A stretch of 64,000 bases of DNA, taken from the NCBI RefSeq assembly GCF_963924675.1, contig NC_089222.1, forward strand, positions 113,537,316 to 113,601,315, in the 5' to 3' direction. Numbering within the stretch: position 1 is the stretch's first letter; every line of letters begins with the position of its first letter. The notes under the pieces were generated by a model, which was not told where the DNA came from, searched no databases, and saw only the letters and a list, made by a program, of their open reading frames with translations. The stretch is from Phocoena phocoena. Taxonomy: Eukaryota; Chordata; Mammalia; Artiodactyla; Phocoenidae. Below are positions 47,600 through 60,001 of this stretch, in pieces. A program made the translations under genes and the position numbers.

Positions 47600-47745
47600 C
47601 TGCATAATATATTTTATATATGTTATATTACACTATATATGTAACATTATATATTTATTATATAAATATATTATATATGTAATATATGTATTATATATGT
47701 AATATATGTATTATATATGTAATATAAATATATTATATTTACTTT
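47600..47745. repeat. AT-rich minisatellite
   Basis: The word ATTATATATGTAATATATGT is repeated about three times within a longer TA-rich stretch. Confidence 0.85.
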
Positions 47746-48292
47746 TATATCTCCACTGTAAGTTAACCAAACAAAACCAATTACCAATTATGTAGCATAT
47801 TTGGACAATGTGTTGCTCTTCATCTGGTTTTTATAGAGTAGAATTTGCTGTAAGATAGGTGTTTAATTATTATATCTTGGCTTCTGATTGATTAAAAGAT
47901 ATTTTGGAAGTTATTTAGTGGGAATTTAAGGTAATTTTAATGAAGTGACTAAGATTATTGGGTGGTCTACAGAAATAAAAAAATAACTATCTGAAATGAA
48001 AGCTAAAAGCTAAATTTGATTGAATGTGTTGGTATTTTGTCATTTTTCTTTAAATTATCAATAATTTCATATTGATAATTTAATTAAATGACAACTTTGT
48101 GGCATTTTTCCAAAAGAATTATTTACATGAATAATCTCTCTTCATTGTTACAATGTTTAGCCATTGGTAATTGAGGATAAATTTTATAAACAAACTTTAC
48201 AAATTAATCATAAATGTAATTAAAGACTGTAATATATCTAGTTTACTGTGTCTTTAATTCCTGAGTAATTAATAATACATTTATCATCAATG

Positions 48293-48470
48293 GATACCAT
48301 TCACTGAGCACTCACTATTTGCTCTTCTCTGCACTGATTTCATTTAATTTTTGAAAAATCTTTGTGAAAGATAATTAATTCCATTTTAACAATTAGTAGA
48401 GCCAGGATTTGAACCCGACTTGGATTGTCTGACTCCAAAATTCATGATGATATTGTTCATCCTATGTCAG
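48293..48470 (-). mobile_element. MIR SINE relic
   Basis: CATTCACTGAGCACTCACTA, CATTTTAACAATTAGTAGAG, CCAGGATTTGAACCCG and GTCTGACTCC follow the reverse-complement MIR, including the tRNA-like B-box region. Confidence 0.75.
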
Positions 48471-49910
48471 TCCATTCTGCCACCTCACCGGTGGTATGTG
48501 ACACAGGATCTTCCCAATCTTGTTTGGTATATCTAACTGTGAGTAGGATAGGACATGGTCTACACAGTATATTAGGCAAGTTGAAAGGTGAAAGACTCCC
48601 TGGACTAAATCTCTCTTTCCTGCCAGGAGAAAAAAAGGAAATCATGTTTCAGATTTTTAACTGGATTTTCTTGATTTGTGTTTTTCTTGCTTAGAAGCCT
48701 ACTTTTGTGTTTCTAACATTTACTCTTTTGTTTCACTACTTCTTCTTTAGCTGGGCAATGGATATTATAATTCAGAGTATAATATACACATGCCATAAAA
48801 TACTTTATGACTAATTTAGGATAGCATTGTCTCATTTCAGAATGCCATGCTTTTTCCCTTAGATACCATGTAATAACTTATCTTTAGAGAAAAGCAATCA
48901 GCATAGTCTTAGCTAAAATTTTATAAATAGATAATAAATTTTCATTACATACAATTTTCATTACCTAATCATGTATTTTCTTAGTCCTTTAAAAAAAATT
49001 CAACCATAGTAATGTTAGTATATTTGTCAAACAGCTATAACTTAACATTTCTAGAATTATGTCACAAATATTTTGTTCAGTATTTATGATTATATGGATG
49101 AAATTAATGTGTTTCATCTAACCAAAAAAGGGTTGTTTTATGAGTGTATTATAAATACACATACTGACACATAATAAGATTTTTCATTGAATATTGCATG
49201 TTTAATCTTTTTGAGGTATCACATTATTGCTAATAAAGCTTTTTAATGTTCAACATATGCTATTGACATATTTTCGTAAATCATTTTCTTATTCCGTCAA
49301 GAATGTCGTTACAATTAGAGTGGTGCAATTTATTTCACAATTCTATTATCATGTTAAAATATATTTCTTCAATTCCACCTCTTTTTTCTTCAAACTTGTA
49401 TAGAGCCATTTAATCTCTGGTATCAATACAAAAGGCTCAGAAAATTATGTTAAATTTGGAAAACCTACAAAAATACTTCTATGATTTTCCAGAATATTCA
49501 ATGAATTTTTGTCCACAGATATCATAGTGTTGTTGCTAGAAGTAAGTCAAATAGACTGTCCTTCCATTGAGGTTAATAATTGAGCATGTATCACATAAAC
49601 ATGTGAATTAATTATAATTCAAAGTAGTCTACTGTGTAATGAACCGATTTAAACTGAAATTTTTACTAAATCAAAACATGTAGGGAGTATTAATATCACT
49701 TTATTTTCTGAAACTAACTGCCATTTTTTCCATTTTTGTAAATGAAGTAATGGTAGTATTTTTCTACATCAACTTTGGCATTTATTTTCATATTTTTAGA
49801 AAACTGATTCCTTTTATAAATTTACTATTTGAACCTGAGTTGCACTAAATGATGTGTTTATTAGGTTTGTTTACGCGTTTGAGTTTAAAAAGGTTTTTAT
49901 CTTAAAAAAA
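48471..49910. other. AT-rich intronic DNA, nothing recognised
   Basis: No gene or clear repeat was recognised. Confidence 0.5.
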
Positions 49911-50472
49911 TTGTATATTTTCTCCCATTCTGAGTGTTGTCTTTTTGTCTTGTTTATGGTTTCCTTTGCTGTGCAAAAGCTTTTCAGTTTCAGTAGGTCC
50001 CATTTGTTTATTTTTGTTTTTATTTTCATTACTCTAGGAGGTGGGTCAAAAAAGATCTTGCTGTGGTTTATGTCAAAAAGTGTTTTTCCTATGTTTTCCT
50101 CTAAGAGTTTTATAGTGTCTGGTCTTACATTAAGGTCTTTAATCCATTTAGAGTTTATTTTTATGTATGGTGTTAGGGAGTGTTATAATTTCATTCTTTT
50201 ACACGTAGAGGGTGAAGTGAGAGTAGTATTGACATATCTACACCACCAAAGGTAAAATAGATAGCTAGTGGGAAGCAGCAGCATAGTACAGGGAGGTCAG
50301 CTCAGTACTTTGCGATGACCTAGAGGGGTGAGATGGGGAGGGTGGGAGGGAGGCTCAAGAGGGAGGGGATATGGGGATATATGTAGGCATATGGCTGATT
50401 CACTTTGTTGTACAACAGAAACTAACACAGCACTGTGAAGCAATTATACTCCAATAAAGATGTATAAAAAAT
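49911..50472 (+). mobile_element. LINE-1 fragment with 5' inversion (twin priming)
   Basis: Bases 49911-50208 are ORF2 on the - strand (the same segment as 3088-3388 of the larger LINE-1). From about 50209 to 50472 the sequence is the LINE-1 3' UTR on the + strand, ending TATACTCCAATAAAGATG and an A-rich tail. A 5' inversion in a + strand insertion explains both halves. I could not define a clean target duplication. Confidence 0.85.
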
Positions 50473-52482
50473 AATTTATGAAAAAGTTTTTAAAATTTCT
50501 ATTAACTTTCTACACATGCTATCAAACATTGGCAACATATTTAATATTATATTTATAGAGTAATGGTTCCAAATAACTTATTATATGATTTGAGCTCAAA
50601 ACTATATATTATTCCAATATCTGACTTTTAGTAACTTAGGTTTCATCTGGAGCCCTAGATATGTGATGATTTTACCTTGGAATTACTTTTGGCCTTTGGA
50701 AGGTCACTCGTTTACAGTTTATTGCATCTCATAAATTGATCTAATCTGAATAATGGCTGGACATGCTGAAGATCAATACTTTATTGCTTCTACAACCTAA
50801 AACACACCATGAATTACAGTCAAAATCGTTATCACCCAACAGTGCAGACATAACAATAATATACATGTGATATTAGTCCTCAGCTTGTGGTACTGTTTAT
50901 GAAATGAAATTCTGCTTGAATGATTTTATTTCAGCACTATTATAATCCTCTTTAATTTATAGCTAGGAATGCTAATGACAGTTATCACTCAGTTCTATTC
51001 AAGGCCAGAGAAGTAACTCATTATGGGTTTGCACTGTAATAATCAAATCTAAATTTTCCTTGATTCAAATTATTCTAAAGATGAGTCACTTTATTATATT
51101 TTCAAAGGGTAGTGTGAATTAAATATAATCACTAGTATAATTTTAAATATAAGGCACAAACTAGTACTAATAAGTTGTAGTAAGGAACACTATAAACTAA
51201 TATAAAGCACAGTGTTGATTCTGACTATAATTATTTTATTATTATCATGTAGTCATTTTCTTAATCAAGAACAATGTGTGATGCACATTATATACATTTT
51301 GTCTTTTAACTATCATATTTTTACAGTTGTTTATTTTCACCCTTTTCATAATATTTTAATTTATGAGATTGTTTTCCTTTAATTTTACACACACATGCTC
51401 TGATCTCTGCTAGTCGTATCCTCTTGTCTGTGCGTTACTTGTCAGTGTCAACATTTGCTTTTTTGATGTGTTATGACCATCAATATTTGATGATGTGAGT
51501 GCTTCTGGTGATCCACAGTTTGTTAACATCATAACTCTGATTGAAAAATGGAAACTTTCTCTCTTGGGAGACTAAGCATGGATGTAAAAATAGCTGCAAT
51601 TAGAAAATAGTTTTTGCTCATTATAATCGTAATCCTATTATCTGTAATTTTCAATCAGTTTCACTCCCACAGACACACAAGACACACACACACACTCACA
51701 CACTCACATAGTAGTTCAGTTTTCTGGAGGTAATAGAGAATAGGTCATCTATTGATACTCACACAGTGAACCTAGTTATGCAGTTATGTAGTTGAGGTGA
51801 GTGGTTGCCATCATTTTTGGCTGCTTCCTTAGCTTTCAGCTTACCTCACAGAAGTCTGGTACAGCAAAGCTTCAGGAAGTGTCTATCTACATGAGATCAT
51901 TCAGGTGAGTTGCTTTGATCTTATTAATATTTACCAGTTCTTTCATTGATTGCATTGACATATTTCACTTTTAATTGTACCACCTTATTAATGTGCTCTG
52001 TGTTGGGCAAAATAGTGTACATGTAAACATTGAAACATGTGCATTTATATGACTTGAGTTCATACAGTAACTGAATTCACTGTGGATATAGAGAACATAA
52101 TTTTTAAATAGAAAAATATGACTGAAGACTATAGTATACATTGAATTATTATTCTATGAGAATTTTAATGGTTTAACCACTTGTCAGCATAGATATAAAA
52201 GGCTATTAATAGTGCTTTTATATTTGCTGGCTTAAGCTCCAAACTTTTTCAATTTATGTTAGTGTGTAGTTTTAATAAAGATGCTTTTGATTCAGCATTA
52301 CTTTTATTAGTTTGAGAGACTATACATTTAATAAATTGTTAGCAAAAGAAATCAACATGTTTAAAATTTATTTGGGGTTTGGTTGAATAAATAACCCAAT
52401 CAAAGTAAACTATCTGATTAACACTTCGATCAAAAGGGTGCCCAGCTGACCCAACATGCATTTTTTTCTTTAAAAATAACTA

Positions 52483-52483
<1 letters not shown>
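50473..52483. other. Intronic DNA with one AC microsatellite
   Basis: No gene was recognised. Bases 51672-51708 are an imperfect AC repeat. Confidence 0.5.
51672..51708 (+). repeat. Imperfect (AC)n microsatellite
   Basis: An ACACAC run interrupted by G and T bases. Confidence 0.85.
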
Positions 52484-52539
<56 letters not shown>

Positions 52540-52570
52540 GACAGAGAGAGACAGAGAGAGAGAGGGAGGG
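52484..52570 (+). repeat. Compound (TG)n(AG)n microsatellite
   Basis: A TG run of about 25 bases (52484-52508) changes directly into an AG run (52509-52570) that includes three spaced ACAGAGAGAG units. Confidence 0.95.
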
Positions 52571-52664
52571 AATGTTGGGGGTAAACCTGGTTAATAAGGA
52601 AGAGAAGAATTTGGATCTCCAAACACAAATCTATTAAGGGCAAATTTAATAAAATGTGATACTA

Positions 52665-52885
52665 TTGGGAGATAGGGGTTGACATAACACCCTGTATAAA
52701 ATAGATGACTAATAAGAACCTACTGTATAGCACAGGGAACTCTACTCAATACTCTGTAATGACCTATATGGGAATAGAATCTAAAAAAAGTAGGTATATT
52801 TATATGTATAAATGATTCACTTTGCTGTACAGCAGACACTAACAACATTGTAAATCAACAATACTCCAATAGAAATTTAAAAATT
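52665..52885 (+). mobile_element. LINE-1 3' UTR fragment
   Basis: TATAAAATAGATGACTAATAAG, TAGCACAGGGAACTCTACTC and ACTCCAATAGAAATTT are the + strand LINE-1 3' end. The repeat AAATGTGATACTA (52652-52664 and 52886-52898) flanks it. Confidence 0.92.
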
Positions 52886-53170
52886 AAATGTGATACTACA
52901 TTCGTCTAAAAGAGGTAATAGCCAGGTATGCAGCCCACCTAGCTCCCCTTAATGTGTTATATTGTCCAAAGAGTTGAGTTAAATACATTACATACAATAA
53001 AAGTATAACAAAATTATAAGTAGATTGTAAACTCCTTTTCTGAGATTGTAGCTGGACTTTCTGTTTTTAAAACTCAGAGTATAAAACAATATTAATGTAA
53101 CATACTATATTCATAACTATTTTACTTTAAAAAGCAATTCCCTATTTGGGATTATTTAAAGTTTACTTTT

Positions 53171-54241
53171 TTTTTTTTAACATCTTTATTGGGGTATAAT
53201 TGCTTTACAATGGTGTGTTAGTTTCTGCCCCATAACAAAGTGAATCAGTTATACATATACATATGTTCCCATATGTCTTCCCTCTTGCATCTCCCTCCCT
53301 CCCACCCTCCCTATCCCACCCCTCCAGGCTGCCACAAAGCATCGAGCCAATATCCCTGTGCCATGCGGCTGCTGCCCACTAGCTATCTACTTTACTACGT
53401 TTGTTAGTGTGTATATGTCCATGACTCTCTCTCGCCCTGTCACAGCTCACCCTTCCCCCTCCACATATCCTCAAGTCCGTTCTCCAGTAGGTTTGCATCT
53501 TTATTCCTGTCTTACCCCTAGGTTCTTCATGACATTTTGTTTTTCTTAAATTCCATATATATGTGTTAGCATATGGTATTTGTCTTTTTCTTTCTGACTT
53601 ACTTCACTCTGTATGACAGACTCTAGGTCTATCCATCTCATTACAAATAGCTCAATTTCATTTCTTTTTAAGGCTGAGTAATATTCCATTGTATATATGT
53701 GCCACATCTTCTTTATCCATTCATCCGATGATGGGCACTTAGGTTGTTTCCATCTCCGAGCTATTGTAAATAGAGCTGCAATGAACATTTTGGTACATGA
53801 CTCTTTTGGAATTTTGGGTTTCTCAGGGTATATGCCCAGTAGTGGGATTGCTGGGTCATATGGTAATTCTATTTGTAGTTTTTTAAGGAACCTCCATACT
53901 GTTCTCCATAGTGGCTGAACCAATTCACATTCCCACCAGCAGTGCAAGAGTGATCCCTTTTCTCCACACCCTCTCCAGCATTTATTGTTTCTAGATTTTT
54001 TGATGATGGCCATTCTGACTGGTGTGAGATGATATCTCATTGTAGTTTTGATTTGCATTTCTCTAATGATTAATGACGTTGAGCATTCTTTTATGTGTTT
54101 GTTGGCAATCTGTATATCTTCTTTGGAGAAATGTCTATTTAGGTCTTCTGCCCATTTTTGTATTGGGTTGTTTGTTTTTTTTGTTATTGAGCTGCTTGTA
54201 AATTTTGGAGATAAATCCTTTGTCAGTTGCTTCATTTGCAA
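53171..54241 (-). mobile_element. 5'-truncated LINE-1 with clean target duplication
   Basis: The + strand begins with a T run and AACATCTTTATTGGGGTATA and runs through the 3' UTR into ORF2. The perfect 14-bp repeat TAAAGTTTACTTTT (53157-53170 and 54242-54255) marks the insertion. Of the LINE-1 copies here it is among the best preserved. Confidence 0.95.
53546..54241 (-). pseudogene. LINE-1 ORF2 C-terminal fragment, open but truncated
   Basis: A 231-codon open frame from the truncation point to the natural ORF2 stop. It contains the C-terminal Cys-rich region ([18 protein letters not shown]) and ends THIYGI. It lacks the endonuclease and reverse transcriptase domains and has no start of its own, so it is a relic. 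The lack of stops suggests a fairly young insertion. Confidence 0.88.
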
Positions 54242-54255
54242 TAAAGTTTACTTTT

Positions 54256-57214
54256 GCACTGTGACATGGCAAGTCATTTCAACTTTTCCCCTTTTGGGAA
54301 GGGGTCGAGTCTATGTAAATTCTGGAAGCTGGGTTTTTTTTCTCCCAGAACAGAGGGCATGCAGGCATGAACTTTTACTGTTTTATATATAATTTCTGGA
54401 GGATGAGAGATTGCCCTAAAGTTGATTCATGGACCCCTTATTTATTCAATGATGAGACAGAGAGAAATAAAGAGCTAAAATTAGAAAAATGTTATGCAGT
54501 TGGTCTGCTTTTCTTCATGTAGAAAACAGAGGTGAAAAAACTTTATGGATTAGTCAAGGCTGAAAATGAAGTTCAGGCGTCAACAATCAGCAAATCCAAC
54601 TTTTTCACTTTCTAATTGTTTGAAGACTTGTAAATGGAGAGAGATCATTTGATTATGGTTCATTAAGACAATATGTCAAACAATATGTCACTTGCCTAGA
54701 TCACATGTAGAAAAGATGGAGTAGTAAAATGTAATCAGTTTTCTCTGATATCCGAACCTGTGCTTCATCCCACTGCACTTATACGCCTCTCAAGTTTCCC
54801 GTTCTTGGTGGTGAACAAGATACCTGTGCAATGCTCTTCTCTACCATTAACAGTGATTCTAACCCAGTATCTTGATAGGCTGGACTCTAGGACTTGAAAA
54901 TAGAACTTTTCAGTCCCTTCTAGCAGTTAATTTTTTTGTAGTTGATGCCAACTCTGTCATTAAAGTTCTACAGTTTTCTATAGGAATTAGTGTTGATTGC
55001 CATTCATATAAAAATATTATGGAGCATAAATACATTCATATGAACCTAATGATTATTTTTAGCAACTTGAAATTTGTGTGCTAGCATTTTACTTGACAAC
55101 TCCTTTTTCATCGTTACTGAAAATTTACTTAAAAACCTGAAAGAAACCTATACTAGGTAATGCTATGAATTGTATCCCACTGGCTATGCTTGCCATCAGA
55201 TATATTATCAGGGCATTCTTCTTCTACATGCAGACTAATATCACTGGATAAATATCTTTAGTTTTGAAATTTAAAAGCATGAAATATTCAGGTAGTTTAC
55301 TAATATATCAATGTTATCAAATCTCTGGCAATATATTTTAAATGAATTTGCACTCTTACACAAAGCAGCATGTTTTTAACCAACAAAAGATTTTAAAAAA
55401 TTTTTCTTTGTACAAAGGCATCTTAATACATGCTTTCTGAAAGCACATATTATACATTTACAAAATTATGACATAAATAATTTTTGATACAGTCTTTGCA
55501 GTTTCACAATTAAACTGACCAGCATTAAATATATAAAAGATCACCTTGGTGGATAATTTGTGTTTGACTTTGGCTTTCCACCCTCCATTACATATTTTCT
55601 TTTGACTGAAAATTTCTGACACACAGAAATTTATGGTGGAAATGACCTCTCAACTTTATTTATGTAACCAGTAGCAGAACACAGCAGATCACAGAATGCC
55701 ATATGATTACTGTTTCCTAAAAGAGGTACAGTATCATGCACTGCAGTGAACCATGCTTGATACTGAAAATCCACATGCTCTGAGCTACACCAGGGATGGC
55801 CTACACTCTTCTGAGTAAAGGGAAATTTGGCAGAATTAGTTCACCACAAAAACCTCAGATTTCTACTAGAAGTGTGCTATTTCACATGAAATATTGCAGA
55901 AAAAAAATATTTTTTCAATTTTCCTTTATCCATGTTGTTCTACCTGAATTTTATAATTATACATAAGAACAATTTTCCACTTAAAGAGTGTTTACTATGG
56001 AACCGGAGTCCTTGCAAATTCTTACCAGTTTTCATTTTTTCTGTCTCATGTCTATCTTTAGAATGACATTCCACTGAATAATTTTTATTTCAAAATTCAG
56101 TATTAATTTTCTAAGATCTATATTATGGAATAAATGTTCATAAAGTAAATCTTAATTTTTAAAATGTTGTCATATCAAGACAAACCTACTTCCATTTGTT
56201 AGGCATTTTTTAGCAAAAATCTGAATCTTTTAACTAATGTTTAAGGCAGAAAAGAATAATAAATGTTACTAAATCACTTTAAATTCTACTCTTTTGCAAA
56301 AATTTAAGTGTAAGCTTAATTTATTTATTTTACTTTGACATGAAATGTTTTTATGTAAAATTGTCCAAATTTGGCTCCCTGATATACTGTGCAATATATG
56401 AAATTTAAGTAATTTTATAACATGAACAAAAATAACTTCATTTTCTACGATGGATTTTTTAAGTTTTATAATTAAGCTCTAAACTGCAAACAGCACTTTC
56501 TTTCTTCCTGGATATCTTAACAGATTTTACTGATTTTTACAATTTTTCCCCTCTATTCTTTAATTTGCATTATATTTACAAAAGTCTGTGACAAGCCTAG
56601 CTATTTTTTGAATGAAGATAGTAAAACCCCATTTGGCATAAGCACACTTACCACCAAAATGACCTTCAATGCCAAAAGAATAAATTACTATCAACAAAGG
56701 TGTAAGCAATAAACACTGAAGCAAAAGCGAGGCAGTAGGCGTAAATGGATGGATTTGCTTTTTGAGGTATTTCTGAGTACATTACACCATTTATAGTTGA
56801 CATTCATCTCTTTTCTTTAGAAACCATGATCTAATTATCTGCATCATTTTTATGAAACTTCCTGGTGTCAGTTTTATTTAATTTATTTTATACTTTTCAA
56901 GATCAGGCTTGTGTGCTACAAGTAGAAGGGAGTTACAATAGGACAAAATAAGCAATGCCAAAAAGAAAAGGATATGAAATGTCCAGGCACAATCTCTTGC
57001 CCATAGACGATCATATTCTGACAGTAAGTATAGTAATTCACTCTAGCCACATAGGTATTCCCAAGGAAAAGTGTCTGAACCACTAGATACCACATACTGA
57101 TGAAATAAATAGGATACTGGAAATACAATCTCAAACACTTTTATAACTTTGCTATTTTTAAACTGAATTTCTTCAAATGTTTCACTTATCACCATCTGCT
57201 ACAGATATTTGTAT
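54256..57214. other. AT-rich intronic DNA, nothing recognised
   Basis: No gene or clear repeat was recognised. Bases 55680-55850 are a little more GC-rich and repeat-free. Confidence 0.45.
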
Positions 57215-57230
57215 AAAAATAAACTATTTG

Positions 57231-57442
57231 GGGCTTCCCTGGTGGCGCAGTGGTTGAGAGTCCGCCCCCCGATGCAGGGGACACGGGTTCGTGCCCCGGT
57301 CCGGGAAGATCCCACATGACGCGGAGCGGCTGGGCCCGTGAGCCATCGTCGCTGAGCCTGCGCGTCTGGAGCCTGTGCTCCGCAACGGGAGAAGCCACAG
57401 CAGTGAGAGGCCCGTGTACCGCAAAAAACAAAAACAACAACA
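57231..57442 (+). mobile_element. CHR-type SINE with perfect 16-bp target duplication
   Basis: A full-length copy from GGGCTTCCCTGGTGGCGCAG to CCCGTGTACCGC and an A/C tail. The repeat AAAAATAAACTATTTG (57215-57230 and 57443-57458) is perfect. The copy has a CCGCCCCCCGATG change in its left part. Confidence 0.95.
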
Positions 57443-57458
57443 AAAAATAAACTATTTG

Positions 57459-58559
57459 AGGTACGTGGGAAGGGCAAAACCCACTGGAAGTTTGCTTTTT
57501 TGTTTGGCCTGCTTTTTGAAATGAATATCACCTTATATTAGTAAGAAAACTTCAGTGTAAATGTGGAGTTGTTTACTTACAACATTATATTGAGAAAACC
57601 AATGAGAAATAAATGTGGCAAGTTAAAAATAACCAATTCAGTAATCTGTTGGAACAACATGCTGTCGTTTTGATTGCGTGACTGTTTTGGTTGCATCTCA
57701 TTACTATTTAATAAAACTGAATATTCACTGAACATATTTATCCCTCAACTCAGAAAAGCATTCTTCTAGTCTTAATTTGTTCTCTTGGACATATTTCAAG
57801 CTAAATCTCACCTGAGCATCAGGACAGAGAAAGGTATAATACCCTTTGGCAGATGATCTTTAAATGATATATACAAGAAAAAATAGTTAATACTCAAATC
57901 TTTGTGTTTTCTCCTGTGCTATTTCTTTTTCTTTTTCTTTTTTACTCCTTTTGTGTGCATGCATATATGTACATATGTGGAATGTTTGCCACATTAAAGA
58001 TGGGAATGATTTTAGGTACACCAAAGTGGCAAAAGTAAGTTTTACTTATGGTTAAGTGACATCTCATGACAACAGTGCATGACATAGTTCAGAGACTATA
58101 TCCAGAGAGAGCATTTTGGCCTCTGACCTTTGTCATTGAGCCTTTTGACAAGAAGTAGCCATTTGTCAAAGGATAAAGATTAATGGCTGAGTTTATCTAT
58201 GGAGGCCACATGTATAAACTTTAGATTGGGAAGTTAAGAAATAAAGCCAGTTTTCACCTAAGGGTTATTAATTCTAATCGTGTAGAAATGACGTTTGTCC
58301 TCAGGAGATCAACAAATAACCCTGAGATGATAGGAATTATCCTTGTGCTCTCTTCCGTCTACCCCTTTCTTCTCACCTCAGGCATTTTATGTCTAGTAGA
58401 CAAGTGGGATTCTTCTAAACCCAGTGATTTGTATTATGCTGCCTCGCTGCAGTCTTCATCTAGCTGCTGTTGAACATAATGGTCCAAATCTCTTTGTTCA
58501 CTGTGTTGTGTATTTGCTTTAGTCTTTCATCCTTTCTTACTTGGATTTACTGCAACCTG
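57459..58559. other. Intronic DNA, nothing recognised
   Basis: No gene or clear repeat was recognised; there is one pyrimidine-rich patch near 57921-57945. Confidence 0.45.
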
Positions 58560-58975
58560 CCATCTGTCTTGTTTAACTTCAACTCATTCTCCAAACAATG
58601 TCACAAGCAGTCTTCTAAAACTATAAATCCGACCAAGTTACTTTCCTGTTCAAAATCACTTACTGGCCTGCTGGAACCTCAGGGATAATATTTACCATCC
58701 ACAGCGTGGCTTACAGTGTCCTGATCTCACCTATGTTTAAATCTATATCCTCACCTTTCACTCTTGCCTTCAGTCTGAGCCTCAACAGCAGTACACTGGC
58801 GAAAGCCCTCAATCCCAACTTTATGTTTCTTACTTCTAGGGCTTCCCATAAGCTGATGCTCTGCCTAGAAAACCTTATGCACGCCCCCATTGTCACAAGA
58901 CTAAGCTCAGATATTTCTTATTGCAGGAAATCTTACTCTAAGCCGTATCTTTCTTTCAGGAGTCCCACATCATGA
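58560..58975 (+). mobile_element. LINE-2 3' region relic
   Basis: ACCAAGTTACTTTCCTGTTC, CTCAGGGATAATATTTACC, GTGGCTTACAGTGTCC and AGACTAAGCTCAGATATTTC follow the L2 sense order. The ORFs here are leftovers of that element, not genes. Confidence 0.75.
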
Positions 58976-59920
58976 AGTATTAATTTTTAGTACCTTGAAA
59001 TCTGTTTATCTGCTCAAAATCTGTTTTCATTTTGTAATGTAACATTGTGTAAATTCAAGGTGTACATTTATAGTTTAATATGACCCACAGGTGATTAGTG
59101 GTCTGTGATTGGACATCAATTTCCGGTGTTGTGTGCCAAACAAAGGTTTCACTCAAGGGGGAAGATAGTATTTGGAAAGATGTGTAACTTAGGTATTCTG
59201 TGTGTTTTTTTCTTCTGCACATGTTATGATAATGTGATCACATTTTATTTAAAATTATATTTAAGTAACTGTATTATAGAGTTTTAATTTAACCCAAGAC
59301 CATATTTGTAACAGAAAAGCATGATTATATAATTTGAAGCAATATCTTTTTAACATATCTAATGTGGTTCAGATATGAAAATTCAATGATATTTACCCCC
59401 AAGCACCAGTTAACTTAGAGCTAATGCTAAACTACGTCAGCTGCAAATTCACTAAAACAATTCACAAGTTTGACAGGCTATACTAATCAGGCTCATTATT
59501 ACACAATAACTAAATAACAATGAATCAAATGCTGACTGTATGCTTGAATGAAGAACTCAAGGTCTTTTAAAGTTTATAGAGTCAAAGCATGAGTCCCACG
59601 GCCTGCTCATCAAAGATGAGATTTAATAGAGCTGTGTATCTTTCCCTCATTTGTCATGCTGTCACTGGCTTGAGGGCTCTGGAAAACAAGTTTTCATAGA
59701 AAAATATATATATATTGTCTTTCCAAGTCTAATGGGAAATATAGACAAAGTTGCAGCAGAAATTATTCTTCTAAATTATGTATCTAAAGATTTTACAGCC
59801 ACTAATTCATATGTGAATACGAAATTTAAAGTTGAAGTGAATGAAGATGACAGTGGATATGCATTTTTTAAATCTACATGATTTTCTCTATATATACACA
59901 GATAATTGGATTAGATACTA
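58976..59920. other. AT-rich intronic DNA, nothing recognised
   Basis: A 76-codon ORF at 59651-59881 shows no family resemblance and no splice context, so I treat it as chance. Confidence 0.45.
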
Positions 59921-60001
59921 GACTAAACGTTAGTCGAAAAGATCCTCAACTAAATGTTAGTCGAAAAGATCCTCGACTAAACGTTAGTCGAAAAGATCCT
60001 C
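59921..60001. repeat. 27-bp minisatellite (three units) with internal hairpin
   Basis: Units at 59921-59947, 59948-59974 and 59975-60001. Units 1 and 3 are identical; unit 2 differs by G to A and C to T. Each unit opens with GACTAA-ACG-TTAGTC (AACTAA-ATG-TTAGTC in unit 2), an inverted repeat with a 3-base loop. The CpG content is high for this region. Confidence 0.95.

Noticed and set aside
48400..48420. tRNA-like B box (GGATTTGAACCCG)
   Set aside because: It belongs to a MIR relic; there is no cloverleaf.
53546..54241. 231-codon ORF on the - strand as a gene
   Set aside because: It is the C-terminal part of LINE-1 ORF2 in a 5'-truncated insertion with target duplications.
59651..59881. 76-codon ORF
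   Set aside because: No family resemblance and no splice sites; it is within the length expected by chance.
59921..60001. CRISPR-like array
   Set aside because: The units are directly adjacent without spacers and the genome is mammalian; it is a minisatellite.
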